Assembly (NCBI GenBank): GCA_964389735.1
Contig: CAYMEJ010000015.1
Coordinates: 1-25,258, forward strand
Reading direction: 5' to 3'
DNA from: JAQUVS01 sp964389735
Lineage (GTDB): Bacteria; Bacillota_I; Bacilli_A; RF39; UBA660
DNA length: 25,258 bases
Shown here: positions 16,533-24,508 of the stretch, one piece after another
How the letters are laid out: every line of letters starts with the position of its first letter
Position numbering within the stretch: position 1 is the first letter of the stretch
Made by a program: the position numbers and the translations under genes
The notes under the pieces: generated by a model
The model's database searches: none
The model's input: the letters and a program-made list of their open reading frames with translations, nothing else
What the model was told of the DNA's origin: nothing

Positions 16533-18374
16533 TTATTTACCTCCCTTATATTTCAATATTTTAAATGTATTCATTATTGCTATTATTGTTACACCTACAT
16601 CTGCAAATACTGCTAATGACATGTTTGATAATTTCAATACTGTTAGTAATAGTATAGCCATTTTTACAGATATTGCAAATATTATATTTCTCCATACTAT
16701 TTTATTTGTTAATTTTGATATTTCAATTGCATCTATTACTTTTGTGATATCATCATTCAATATTATTACATCACTTGCTTCAATAGCTGCGTCACTACCC
16801 ATTGTTCCCATTGATATACCTATATCTGATTTAATTAACACTGGAGCATCATTTACTCCATCACCAATGAAAATTACATATCCTTCTGTTTCTTCTTGTA
16901 TTTTATTTAAATATTCTAGTTTTTTTGCTGGTAAGAGATTGGAGTAATATTTATTTATTCCTATTTTCTTACTTACTTGTTCCACAATATTTTTATCATC
17001 ACCTGATAATATTATTAAATCTTTAATTCCTTTTTTCTTTAGATTAGATATAAAATCTTTAATTGATACTTTTATTTCATCCTCTATTACAATGTGTCCT
17101 AATAATTCTTTATCTACTGATACATAGATAATTGTTCCTATTTCTTTAGTTTTTTCTATTTGTATTCCATTATCTATCATTAATTGTCCATTACCAACTA
17201 AGACTTTTTTCTTATCTACTATTAATTGTATTCCATTACCTTGTATTTCTTTATAGTTTTTTATTAATTTTTCATTTACTTTACAAGTATTATAGTTTTT
17301 TATTACATTTGCTATTGGATGATTAGAATAGTATTCTGCATAGTTTAAATAGTAAAATAATTCTTTTTCATTGTTAGTTACAATAGATGTAATATTAAAA
17401 TTACCTTTTGTTAATGTACCAGTTTTATCAAATGCTATTGCAGAAACATTCTTCATTTTTTCTATTTCATTACTTCCTTTAAAAATAATACCTTCTTTTG
17501 ATAATTTTCCTAGACCAATATAATATCCTAAAGGTATTGATATTACTAATGCGCATGGACAGCTTGCTACTAAGAATATTAATCCCATGCGTAAATTTTC
17601 TATATTTATAGTTTCATACATTAAATAGGGTATTATTACTATAATAAGTGCTATTATCAATACTATTGGAGTATATATTTTTGAAAATCTTGTTATAGAT
17701 TTTTCAGAATTTGATTTTGTTTTTGTAGCATTTTCAATTAAATCCATAATTTTAGATGCTGTTGAATCTTTATATTTATTTGTTACTTTTATTGCTATTG
17801 GTGATGATAAGTTAATACTTCCGCTTAATACTTCATCATTAATATTAAATACTTTTGGTATACTTTCACCTGTTAGAGATTTCATATCAATATTTGTACT
17901 ACCCTCTACTAATACTCCATCTACTGGAATTTTCTCACCAGGCTTTACAATTATTATATCTCCTATTTGTAATTTTTCTGTTTTAATATCCTTTATTGTT
18001 GTTTTTGTTACTAAATGTGCCTTTTCAACTTTTAAATTCAATAAATCAATTATAGATTTTTTTGAATTATTTATCATTAAATTACTTAATTTTTCTCCTA
18101 TTTGATATAGTATTATTACAATTAGTGCTTCTGTTGCTTCCCCAATAATTATTGCTCCTAAGGATGCTAAAATCATTAATGTTGTTTCATGAAAAATATT
18201 ACCTTTTATTAATTGTTTTATATTTTCTATATATAAATCATAACTAGATACAATATAACCAATAATGATCATTATTATTCCTATCTCTGTAAAATTAGAG
18301 GCTATTAATAGTTCTATTGCTAATATTATTCTTACTAAAAACCAATTTATTTTTAATTTGTTTATTTTTTTCAT
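16533..18374 (-). CDS. P1B-type heavy-metal ATPase, zinc/cadmium/lead class
   Basis: A 613-aa ATP-driven metal exporter of the ZntA/CadA class. It shows T-G-E-S (168-171), the transmembrane metal site C272-P-C274 in S-C-P-C-A-L-V, D316-K-T-G-T-L-T (phosphorylated Asp) and G-D-G-V-N-D-A-P. The late helices carry K571 and D592 (S-V-K-M ... F-A-D-V-G), the Lys/Asp pair with 21-residue spacing that marks P1B-2 (Zn2+/Cd2+/Pb2+) pumps. No N-terminal metal-binding domain (GMxCxxC) or His-rich leader is present; the protein opens almost directly into the membrane helices. It is the first gene of the operon with fhs, the DUF4352-like gene and the CDF transporter, with AGGAGG 7 nt upstream of the ATG. 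Zinc is the likeliest substrate; induction by metal is inferred. Confidence 0.93.
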   Translation of the reverse strand: MKKINKLKINWFLVRIILAIELLIASNFTEIGIIMIIIGYIVSSYDLYIENIKQLIKGNIFHETTLMILASLGAIIIGEATEALIVIILYQIGEKLSNLMINNSKKSIIDLLNLKVEKAHLVTKTTIKDIKTEKLQIGDIIIVKPGEKIPVDGVLVEGSTNIDMKSLTGESIPKVFNINDEVLSGSINLSSPIAIKVTNKYKDSTASKIMDLIENATKTKSNSEKSITRFSKIYTPIVLIIALIIVIIPYLMYETINIENLRMGLIFLVASCPCALVISIPLGYYIGLGKLSKEGIIFKGSNEIEKMKNVSAIAFDKTGTLTKGNFNITSIVTNNEKELFYYLNYAEYYSNHPIANVIKNYNTCKVNEKLIKNYKEIQGNGIQLIVDKKKVLVGNGQLMIDNGIQIEKTKEIGTIIYVSVDKELLGHIVIEDEIKVSIKDFISNLKKKGIKDLIILSGDDKNIVEQVSKKIGINKYYSNLLPAKKLEYLNKIQEETEGYVIFIGDGVNDAPVLIKSDIGISMGTMGSDAAIEASDVIILNDDITKVIDAIEISKLTNKIVWRNIIFAISVKMAILLLTVLKLSNMSLAVFADVGVTIIAIMNTFKILKYKGGK

Positions 18375-18396
18375 TATATTGCCTCCTTACTATTAA

Positions 18397-18425
18397 ATTA
18401 TATAGATTTTATACATAAAAGGCAA
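18397..18425 (-). promoter_or_regulatory. Promoter of the P1B ATPase-fhs-CDF operon
   Basis: TTGCCT (18425-18420), 17 bases, and TATAAT (18402-18397) sit just ahead of the AGGAGG of the ATPase gene. I see no clear metal-repressor operator (no convincing Zur or ArsR-type inverted repeat) over it. Confidence 0.65.
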
Positions 18426-18427
18426 GA

Positions 18428-18450
18428 AAGATAGTGGATTGCACTATCTT
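18428..18450 (-). terminator. Terminator-like hairpin at the end of the CtpB-type protease gene
   Basis: Perfect 9-bp arms (18428-18436 and 18442-18450) around a 5-base loop overlap the TAA stop. Only a short, interrupted T-run follows, so termination may be weak. Confidence 0.5.
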
Positions 18451-19753
18451 ATTTTACTAATATTTCTATTGCCTTTTGTAGTTGATTATCTGTGTCGTCT
18501 GAAGGATTATTATAATAATCTTCTGTTAATTCTACTTTTTGTGTTGGCTCTACACCTTTTCCATTGACCCAATTACCTTTAGGTGTTAACCATTTTTGAA
18601 TTGTATATTTTATTGTTGAACCATTTGATAAATTTGATGTTGTTTGTACTGTACCTTTACCATATGAATTAGTTCCCACTATTTCTGCATTATATGATTC
18701 TTTTAGTGAAGATGCTAGTATTTCTGATGCTGAGGCACTTGTACTGTCTATTAACACTGCAATATCATAAGTTCTTTTTGTTTTTGTGTTTGAATATATT
18801 TTTTCTTTTTTACCTTTTGTTTCTAATTGATATATTACTTTCGTTTTATCCATAAATAATGATGAAATATCAGTAACAACATTTAAATATCCTCCTGAAT
18901 TACCTCTTACGTCTATTATTAATGAATCTATTTTTTCTTTTTCTAATTTTTTTAATTCATTTGCAAATTGTGTACCTGTATTAGCTGCAAATAAAGTAAT
19001 ATCTATGTATCCTACTTTTTTATTATTTTTATTTATTATTTTTGATGTTACAGAAGTGATTTCTATTCTCTTTCTTGTAATAGTTTTTGTAAATTCTTCT
19101 TCTCCTCTTTTAAACTTAACTGTTGTAGTTGTATTTACTTTTCCTTTTATCATGCTTGATACCTCTGATAATGTTTTTCCTTTAGTATCTTTTCCATCTA
19201 CTTCTACAATTATATCACCATTTTTTAATCCATTTTCCTTGGCTGGAGAATTGTCAAAAGGATTTGATATTATTACTTGATTATCTTTATTATATGTTAT
19301 TTCTGTTCCGATACCTATATAATTACCTTCTACTTGTTCATTAAAACTTTGAGTTTCTGTTTCATCCATATATGTTGAATATGGATCTCCTAAATAATCA
19401 ATCATTCCTTTTATACCAGCATTTACTAATTTGTCTGTATCTATATCTTTATAATATTGGTTTTTTATTTCTTCATATGTATTTACAAATTCTTTTAAAT
19501 CACTTGGTACATTATTAGTGATTTTTGTTTCTTCTTTATAGTTTTCAGTTGTCTTTGTTAAAAAACTTCCAATCAATCCACCAATTATTAATGTAATTAT
19601 CATAATAACAATTACTTCAATATAATTAAAACCAGTCTCTTTTTCTCGTATTACTTCTGTTGGTATTTCTTCTACTTCTATTACTTTTTTTGTTGCTCTT
19701 CTTTTAGTTTCTTTTTTTATTGGTTCTTTCTTTTTTGTTTCTTCTTTTTCCAT
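18449..19753 (-). CDS. ctpB: S41 family carboxy-terminal processing protease (CtpB-like)
   Basis: A membrane-anchored periplasm-side (outer face) peptidase of 434 aa. Residues 1-43 are highly charged (Lys/Glu repeats) and 44-66 form the signal anchor. Next come a D-P-Y-S-T-Y-M segment, a PDZ domain (about 145-230, containing P-F-D-N-S-P-A-x-x-N-G-L-K-N-G-D) and the S41 core. The catalytic serine is the middle one of S-A-S-A-S-E-I (about Ser341) and the lysine is in Y-G-K-G-T-V-Q (about Lys366). The 25-residue spacing is as in Prc and CtpB. In Bacillus, CtpB-type proteases act in the sporulation signalling cascade or in envelope quality control. The sporulation-type lipoprotein two genes upstream is consistent with that but does not prove it. 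The ATG is preceded by AGAGGTG. Confidence 0.92.
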   Translation of the reverse strand: MEKEETKKKEPIKKETKRRATKKVIEVEEIPTEVIREKETGFNYIEVIVIMIITLIIGGLIGSFLTKTTENYKEETKITNNVPSDLKEFVNTYEEIKNQYYKDIDTDKLVNAGIKGMIDYLGDPYSTYMDETETQSFNEQVEGNYIGIGTEITYNKDNQVIISNPFDNSPAKENGLKNGDIIVEVDGKDTKGKTLSEVSSMIKGKVNTTTTVKFKRGEEEFTKTITRKRIEITSVTSKIINKNNKKVGYIDITLFAANTGTQFANELKKLEKEKIDSLIIDVRGNSGGYLNVVTDISSLFMDKTKVIYQLETKGKKEKIYSNTKTKRTYDIAVLIDSTSASASEILASSLKESYNAEIVGTNSYGKGTVQTTSNLSNGSTIKYTIQKWLTPKGNWVNGKGVEPTQKVELTEDYYNNPSDDTDNQLQKAIEILVK

Positions 19754-19862
19754 GCTTACACCTCTTTTGTATTCTATATAATCATATCATAATTATAATT
19801 ATTTTAGAATTAAATCTATTAAAATTTCATTATTTAATGTCTAGTATGTTAAATAGTATTAC

Positions 19863-19886
19863 AAAAAAAATACTCTTTCGAGTATT
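19863..19886 (-). terminator. Intrinsic terminator of the thioredoxin-like gene
   Basis: AATACTC and its complement (19869-19875, 19880-19886) with a 4-base loop are followed on the minus strand by a run of eight T residues. Confidence 0.75.
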
Positions 19887-20418
19887 AATTTGCTAATTCT
19901 TGTAATTTTTCTTTAATTACTGTTTCTGTTTCGAATCTTTCTACTACTTTATGTTCTTTTACCTTTACTATTGTAGGACATTTTATTTTGAAATCTTCTA
20001 TTGTAGTAGGTAATTGTTTATAGCTTTCAGTTGTTATATAAGGAGTATTAAATGCTTTATCTAAGTCTACTGTATATACTCCTAGTGCATCTGTTTTTGC
20101 TTTATATGTAGTTTTTAATGATGAAATTATAGGAGCATTATCACTTGAAAAGTTATATAAAATTACATAATATGAATCATTATTTCTATTTAAAGTTTGC
20201 CCTGCTAATATTTCTTCATATTGAATAGTAGTTTTTGTTTCTTTTTCTTCTTTCTTACCAAAATTTAATTCTCCTGTTACTAATGCAGTTATTAAGTATA
20301 TTATTCCAAAGAATAATATAACTGCAGCTATTATTTTTACTACTTTTACTACATCTTCATTATAATTTGCTGAATTATATTGTGATTTGTTTTTTACTGT
20401 TTTCTTTTGTTTTTTCAT
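19885..20418 (-). CDS. Membrane-anchored thioredoxin-fold-like protein without a redox CxxC
   Basis: The 177-aa product starts with a Lys-rich tail, has one transmembrane helix at about 25-47, a charged linker and an outside domain of about 110 residues. That domain has Y-Y-V-I-L-Y-N-F-S-S (first strand and helix start), V-Y-T-V-D-L-D (second strand) and K-C-P-T-I-V-K-V-K-E-H-K-V-V (cis-Pro-like third strand and hairpin). This is the order expected for a thioredoxin-like fold. The CxxC is absent, since the position after the first strand reads S-S-D-N-A-P; only one cysteine exists, just before the cis-Pro-like site. It is therefore more likely a structural or binding domain than a disulfide enzyme. 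The fold call is by pattern only. Its start has AGGTGG, and the upstream -10 reads TGTTATAAT (20447-20439). Confidence 0.7.
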   Translation of the reverse strand: MKKQKKTVKNKSQYNSANYNEDVVKVVKIIAAVILFFGIIYLITALVTGELNFGKKEEKETKTTIQYEEILAGQTLNRNNDSYYVILYNFSSDNAPIISSLKTTYKAKTDALGVYTVDLDKAFNTPYITTESYKQLPTTIEDFKIKCPTIVKVKEHKVVERFETETVIKEKLQELAN

Positions 20419-20438
20419 GTTTACACCACCTATATAAA

Positions 20439-20447
20439 ATTATAACA
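20439..20447 (-). promoter_or_regulatory. Extended -10 promoter element of the thioredoxin-like gene
   Basis: TGTTATAAT on the minus strand, about 20 bases upstream of the AGGTGG ribosome binding site edge. There is no recognisable -35. Confidence 0.4.
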
Positions 20448-20481
20448 TGTTAATAAGAAAAAATAAATAATTTATATCAAT

Positions 20482-20503
20482 AAAAAAACACTATTAAAGT
20501 GTT
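20482..20503 (-). terminator. Intrinsic terminator of the GerS/YdcC-like lipoprotein gene
   Basis: AACACT and its complement (20487-20492, 20498-20503), with a 5-base loop, overlap the stop codon. Seven T residues follow on the minus strand. Confidence 0.65.
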
Positions 20504-21509
20504 ATTTCATCATTGGTAATGTATTCACTGACCTTGCTATATCTAGTAATTCATCTTGACTCATTACTTCTGATACTAAGTAATAATCAACACCACTACT
20601 ACTCCATGTTATAGAATTATCACTTAGTGCTCCTACTGTATCTATTAATAGATATGGTTCTCCATATGTAGGTATTACTGAAAATTCATTTGGTATTGAT
20701 GCAGTTTCTTCTACTAATAGAAATGGTTTTTCTCCATCAAATGTTAATATTTTTCTTTCACCATCGTCTTTTGCTATTGTTTCTTCATTAGTAAGTTGTG
20801 TTCCTGTTGGAATATATAGTGGATATATTGTTTCATCTAAACTACTTGTTTTTTCATCACTATTTGCTTCAGGTAATTTAGGCGATGTTGTATCCATTAT
20901 TGAATCTAGATCAAAATAATTTTCTTCATATGATGGACTTGTATCTATCGTATCAAATATCATTGTCATTTGTGCTATTTCATTTTCATCTACTACAGAT
21001 ACCTTATTAATTTTAAGGTCTTTATCTAATGTTATTATTTGCTTTACTAATTTTCTATTATTAGGATAATTTACTTTTGATGTTATAATATATTCTTTCT
21101 CTTTTGTAGTAAAATCCTTGTCTTCATCACTTTTTAAATCAGTTATTATTGATTGTAATAAATATACTTGTGAATTGTTATAAGGCCATTCGCTTTGAAA
21201 TTTGAAACTTTTATTTAAAGATGGTGTTAATACATATACTCCTTCTTCATTTTTTAAAATGATTTGTTCATGTTGATTAGAAGTGTTTTTTAAATTAACT
21301 TTAAACTTATCTTTCTTTTGATATGATACTGTTACATCATATTTATAAACATCATCATTATTTATTATTTCCAAAGTTCCTGTTATTTTATACGATTTTA
21401 AATTACCATATTTCTTATCTATATCTTTTGTTATATCCGAAACATTGTATTCAAAACATCCAGTTACAAAAAAACTCATAAATAATAAACCAATAATTAT
21501 TTTTTTCAA
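20502..21509 (-). CDS. LolA-like lipoprotein of the GerS/YdcC type with a C-terminal DUF4367-like domain
   Basis: I chose the TTG at 21509 because AGAGGTGA lies just upstream of it. A TTG at 21524 would place that site inside the gene. The 335-aa product starts with a short lipoprotein signal ending F-V-T-G-C (Cys18). A LolA-like antiparallel sheet follows (about 20-205), with L-K-S-Y-K-I-T-G-T-L and V-S-Y-Q-K-K-D-K-F-K-V. The C-terminal domain (about 225-335) has Y-P-L-Y-I-P-T-G-T-x-L and ends Y-Y-L-V-S-E-V-M-S-Q-D-E-L-L-D-I-A, like DUF4367. From memory this architecture matches YdcC of Bacillus and resembles GerS of Clostridioides, both linked to sporulation or germination. The family call is by recollection. 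Its own terminator follows. Confidence 0.75.
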   Translation of the reverse strand: MKKIIIGLLFMSFFVTGCFEYNVSDITKDIDKKYGNLKSYKITGTLEIINNDDVYKYDVTVSYQKKDKFKVNLKNTSNQHEQIILKNEEGVYVLTPSLNKSFKFQSEWPYNNSQVYLLQSIITDLKSDEDKDFTTKEKEYIITSKVNYPNNRKLVKQIITLDKDLKINKVSVVDENEIAQMTMIFDTIDTSPSYEENYFDLDSIMDTTSPKLPEANSDEKTSSLDETIYPLYIPTGTQLTNEETIAKDDGERKILTFDGEKPFLLVEETASIPNEFSVIPTYGEPYLLIDTVGALSDNSITWSSSGVDYYLVSEVMSQDELLDIARSVNTLPMMK

Positions 21510-21626
21510 TTTTTCACCTCTCAATTTCTTTCATTTAATTATATGGTTTGTTTTTTTCTTTATTCATGAATAATTTTCTTTTTTTTGATTATCATATTAT
21601 TGTATAAAAAAATTAAGGAGGAAATT

Positions 21627-21821
21627 ATGAAAACATTACAAAAGATTTGTTTAGTTCTTGTTATTATTGGTGCGATTAACTGGGGATTAGTAGGTTTATT
21701 TGATATTAACCTTGTATCCACTTTATTTGGTATTGATAATATAGTTACTAGAATTGTTTATGTTTTAGTAGGAATTGCTGGTATCATTGATATATCATTA
21801 CTGTTTGAAGATATAGATTAA
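21627..21821 (+). CDS. yuzA: DUF378 family small membrane protein (YuzA-like)
   Basis: The 64-aa protein starts at ATG 21627, behind AAGGAGG (21615-21621); an in-frame ATG at 21585 is rejected because it lacks a ribosome binding site. Two hydrophobic helices (about 5-25 and 38-58) surround the signature G-A-I-N-W-G-L-V-G-L-F-D-I-N-L-V, typical of DUF378/COG2155. The function is unknown. It stands alone on the plus strand between two minus-strand genes and shares a terminator with cdaR. Confidence 0.92.
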   Translation: MKTLQKICLVLVIIGAINWGLVGLFDINLVSTLFGIDNIVTRIVYVLVGIAGIIDISLLFEDID

Positions 21822-21849
21822 AAAAAATAGGCTTAATGCCTATTTTTTT
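21821..21849. terminator. Bidirectional terminator between yuzA and cdaR
   Basis: Perfect 12-bp arms 21821-21832 and 21838-21849 (A-run plus TAGGC and its complement) with a 5-base loop. Both strands present a T-run. Confidence 0.85.
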
Positions 21850-23195
21850 ACTATCTTTATTTTTACTTTTTTAGTCTTGGCTTCATATGACGCTGTTAAG
21901 TCACTACCTGTTAATTTAACTTCTACTTCATGTTCACCTTCAGTATAACCTTTTAAGTCAACATTTGCTGTTATTGTTATTTTTCCTGAGTTAACATCAT
22001 CAATAACTTGTTTACTACCTTTAACTATTACTGTTACCATACTATCTTCTTGTGATAGTGCTTGAACTTTTAAGTTACCACTTAAATTGATTGGAGTTAT
22101 TTTTACTCCTTCAACTTCTTTTGTTACTAATTCTGATAATGTAAGTTTAATTGTTACTGTTTTAGCACTCATTTCTCTTACACCTGATGGTTTTTGTATA
22201 TTAACAATATATTCCTTATTTTCTGATAATTTATCAACATTTATTTCTACTGGAATAGATGTTATTTCATCTATTGTAGATTTGTCGCCATATATTGTTA
22301 CATTTTCTACACTATATTCTATTTTACTAATTGATTTACCAAATGCTAGTTCACCAGTTGGTACTGCTTCTATTTTTACTTCTTTGCTTGGAGAAGATAT
22401 TTCTACTTTAGCATTTATCTTTGATGGTACTATTTCTACATCAACTGTTTTTCCTTCAGAGTCATATGCTACTAAAGGTACATCTTTTAATGTTGTATTA
22501 CCTACTGTTGGATTACTTATGTTATTAATATCTACTAATGCTTTTACTGTTGCTACTTGTTCAAGTTTATAATCAGCACCTTTTATAGTTATATCAGTTC
22601 TATCCAAATCTATACTATCAATTACTAGTTTTGTATCAAGACTCTTCTTATGAAGAATATCATAATCTATTTCTCTAGTTTCTGATACTTTTTCGTATAC
22701 TACTATTGTTGCAGTGGAAGGATCAATCTTATAATCGATTGAAGATAATTTTTGATTATATTTTAATGTTACTTTATGACTACCTGGTTTTAAATCTCTT
22801 AAATCCACTGATACTTCATGTGATGGATATTGTTTTGCTAAATATAAATCTGATTTTCTACCTATTAATGTGATATCTACACTTTCAGGTAATCCTTCAA
22901 TTACATAAGCTTCTTCATTATATTCTGCCACAACTGGTTGATTGTATAATACTTCTGCTGATTTATTAATTATTGTTGTTGCCTTTTGATCTACTACAAA
23001 GAATACTGCAAACGCAAATACTAATGATACTACTATTAGAGTTTGCTTATTATTAATGAATTTTTCAATATTCTTTTCATTATTCTTAATAGCATCACCT
23101 AACCATAATATTCCTTTAGTAATTGGAGTAATTAACCATTTATCAAAGAATAAAATAATTTTTTTTAATATACTTTTTTTATTTGTTTTCTTCAT
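21840..23195 (-). CDS. cdaR: CdaR, YbbR-domain regulator of the diadenylate cyclase
   Basis: A 451-aa extracytoplasmic protein with one anchor helix (about residues 50-70, V-V-S-L-V-F-A-F-A-V-F-F-V-V). Several YbbR repeats follow, each with the pattern 'G-x-P-x-x-V-x-I-x-G-x-K/S...V-x-V-D-L' and a closing hydrophobic strand. I chose ATG 23195 because GAGGAAG lies upstream; ATG 23210, five residues longer, has no ribosome binding site. The start overlaps cdaA by 17 nt, so translation is probably coupled. In the known system CdaR binds CdaA in the membrane and tunes c-di-AMP production. The glmM that usually completes the operon is not next here; a bidirectional terminator and yuzA follow instead. 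Confidence 0.9.
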   Translation of the reverse strand: MKKTNKKSILKKIILFFDKWLITPITKGILWLGDAIKNNEKNIEKFINNKQTLIVVSLVFAFAVFFVVDQKATTIINKSAEVLYNQPVVAEYNEEAYVIEGLPESVDITLIGRKSDLYLAKQYPSHEVSVDLRDLKPGSHKVTLKYNQKLSSIDYKIDPSTATIVVYEKVSETREIDYDILHKKSLDTKLVIDSIDLDRTDITIKGADYKLEQVATVKALVDINNISNPTVGNTTLKDVPLVAYDSEGKTVDVEIVPSKINAKVEISSPSKEVKIEAVPTGELAFGKSISKIEYSVENVTIYGDKSTIDEITSIPVEINVDKLSENKEYIVNIQKPSGVREMSAKTVTIKLTLSELVTKEVEGVKITPINLSGNLKVQALSQEDSMVTVIVKGSKQVIDDVNSGKITITANVDLKGYTEGEHEVEVKLTGSDLTASYEAKTKKVKIKIVKK

Positions 23196-24003
23196 AAATA
23201 TCTTCCTCATCTAATTCATCTAATATTTCTTCATCTTGTTTTGGTCTTAGTTCATCTATTAACATCATTCTTACATCATCAAGTGATAAGTTATAGAATA
23301 GTTCTCCTTTAACTGCTATTGATATTCTTCCTGTTTCTTCTGAAACAACAATTGCTACTGCATCTGTTTCTTCAACTATTCCTAATGCTGCTCTATGACG
23401 TGTACCAAATCTTTTATTTACTTTTGAACTACTACTTGTTGGGAATACTGCTCCTGCACAAGTAATTCTATCTCCTTGAATTATTACTCCACCATCGTGT
23501 AATGGATTATTTGGGAAGAAAATAGATATTAATAAATCACTAGATAAGTCTGCATATATTTTTTTTGCTTTATCAATATAATTTCCTAAACTACTATCTC
23601 TTTCTAATACTATTAAACCACCTATTCTTGCTTTTCTAAGGTAATCAACAGCTTGAACTATTTCATATACTAATCTTTCTCTTTCATCTACTGTTAAGAC
23701 TTTATGTCTTCCTAATAGTTGAGTTCTTCCTAATTGTTCAAGAACATTACGGATTTCTGGTTGAAATATAATGATAAGTGCTAAAGGTCCCCACATTATT
23801 ACATATTCAAGTAATAATCCTATTGTAGTTAAACCTAGAAAATCACTTACTAATTTTAATATTAAAACTATTGCTACACCTTTAAATAACAGTGTTAGTT
23901 TTACATTGTTTCTTATATTCTTTAATATATAATAAAAGATTAACCATACTAATGATATATCTAATATTTTCTTTACTATTTCTAAAATACTGTCTAAAGT
24001 CAT
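23179..24003 (-). CDS. cdaA: Membrane-bound diadenylate cyclase CdaA
   Basis: It makes c-di-AMP from two ATP, controlling potassium and osmolyte balance and wall stress. I prefer ATG 24003 (274 aa), with GGAAGG nine bases upstream; ATG 24012 would sit directly against that site. Three transmembrane helices fill about the first 95 residues, ending at I-I-F-Q-P-E-I-R-x-x-L-E-Q-L-G-R. The DAC domain follows, with F-P-x-N-P-L-H-D-G-G-V-I-I and G-T-R-H-R-A-A-L-G (RHR motif). The usual D-G-A motif is D170-G-G here; the metal-binding Asp is kept. The tail is strongly acidic (E-E-D-I-Y-E-E-N-K). It is followed by cdaR. Confidence 0.96.
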   Translation of the reverse strand: MTLDSILEIVKKILDISLVWLIFYYILKNIRNNVKLTLLFKGVAIVLILKLVSDFLGLTTIGLLLEYVIMWGPLALIIIFQPEIRNVLEQLGRTQLLGRHKVLTVDERERLVYEIVQAVDYLRKARIGGLIVLERDSSLGNYIDKAKKIYADLSSDLLISIFFPNNPLHDGGVIIQGDRITCAGAVFPTSSSSKVNKRFGTRHRAALGIVEETDAVAIVVSEETGRISIAVKGELFYNLSLDDVRMMLIDELRPKQDEEILDELDEEDIYEENK

Positions 24004-24041
24004 TAAAATCATCCTTCCACTTTGTACCTTAATTCTTTCTA

Positions 24042-24050
24042 ATTATATCA
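24042..24050 (-). promoter_or_regulatory. Extended -10 promoter element of cdaA-cdaR
   Basis: TGATATAAT on the minus strand, with a possible weak -35 (TTTACT, 24071-24066) lying within the hairpin of the upstream gene's terminator. Confidence 0.5.
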
Positions 24051-24083
24051 AAAAAAGATATAGTTAGTAAAGCCTATATCTTT
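24051..24083 (-). terminator. Intrinsic terminator of the 114-aa membrane protein gene
   Basis: Ten-bp arms (24054-24063, 24074-24083) with a 10-base loop, followed on the minus strand by T residues continuing to 24051. Confidence 0.75.
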
Positions 24084-24094
24084 AATTTCATAAA

Positions 24095-24439
24095 TTAAAT
24101 AATGTCGTTAGTATCATCATCTTTTGTAGACCCAAAATCTATTATAGTTGGTATTTGTTCTTGTTGTATTGGTCCTTCATCTATTTTATCTGAATTTGGA
24201 TTTGCTTCCATTACTGGAGTTTCTACTACAGGTGCAATTGGTACTATTGTTGGTTCATTATTTGTAATAGTAGTTTCTGTTGTACTATTATTAATTACTG
24301 CAATATTTTCTTGTTCTTTTTTTTCTGATTGTTTTTTTTCAATAATATATCCTATTATGGCCATTATTAATATAATTGCAATAACTAGTACTACATAATA
24401 TAATGGTCCATCTAAAGTATCTCTAAAAAATTCTATCAT
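24095..24439 (-). CDS. Small single-span membrane protein of unknown function
   Basis: The 114-aa product has a hydrophobic helix at about 13-33, a Lys/Glu-rich juxtamembrane stretch and a low-complexity Thr/Pro/Glu/Asn tail ending in an acidic patch (K-D-D-D-T-N-D-I-I). No cysteine and no recognisable domain. The Lys-rich side after the helix suggests a cytoplasmic tail. The ATG is preceded by GAGGGATG and a good promoter, and a terminator follows, so it forms its own unit beside the c-di-AMP genes. Confidence 0.7.
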   Translation of the reverse strand: MIEFFRDTLDGPLYYVVLVIAIILIMAIIGYIIEKKQSEKKEQENIAVINNSTTETTITNNEPTIVPIAPVVETPVMEANPNSDKIDEGPIQQEQIPTIIDFGSTKDDDTNDII

Positions 24440-24464
24440 ATAACATCCCTCTTACTCTATATGA

Positions 24465-24493
24465 ATTTTAACATTTTTCATTAATTATATCAA
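24465..24493 (-). promoter_or_regulatory. Promoter of the 114-aa membrane protein gene
   Basis: TTGATA (24493-24488) and TAAAAT (24470-24465) are separated by 17 bases on the minus strand. Confidence 0.55.
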
Positions 24494-24508
24494 TATCATT
24501 TTTTATTA

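Noticed and set aside
16501..16947. Plus-strand 148-codon frame opposite the end of the P1B ATPase and the start of fhs
   Set aside because: It spans two clear minus-strand genes and has no recognisable motif or ribosome binding site.
18385..18430. Zur or ArsR/SmtB operator over the metal-ATPase promoter
   Set aside because: No convincing inverted repeat beyond the promoter hexamers and the upstream gene's terminator hairpin.
22087..22572. Plus-strand 161-codon frame opposite cdaR
   Set aside because: Shadow frame of Ser/Thr/Val-rich composition inside a well-supported gene.
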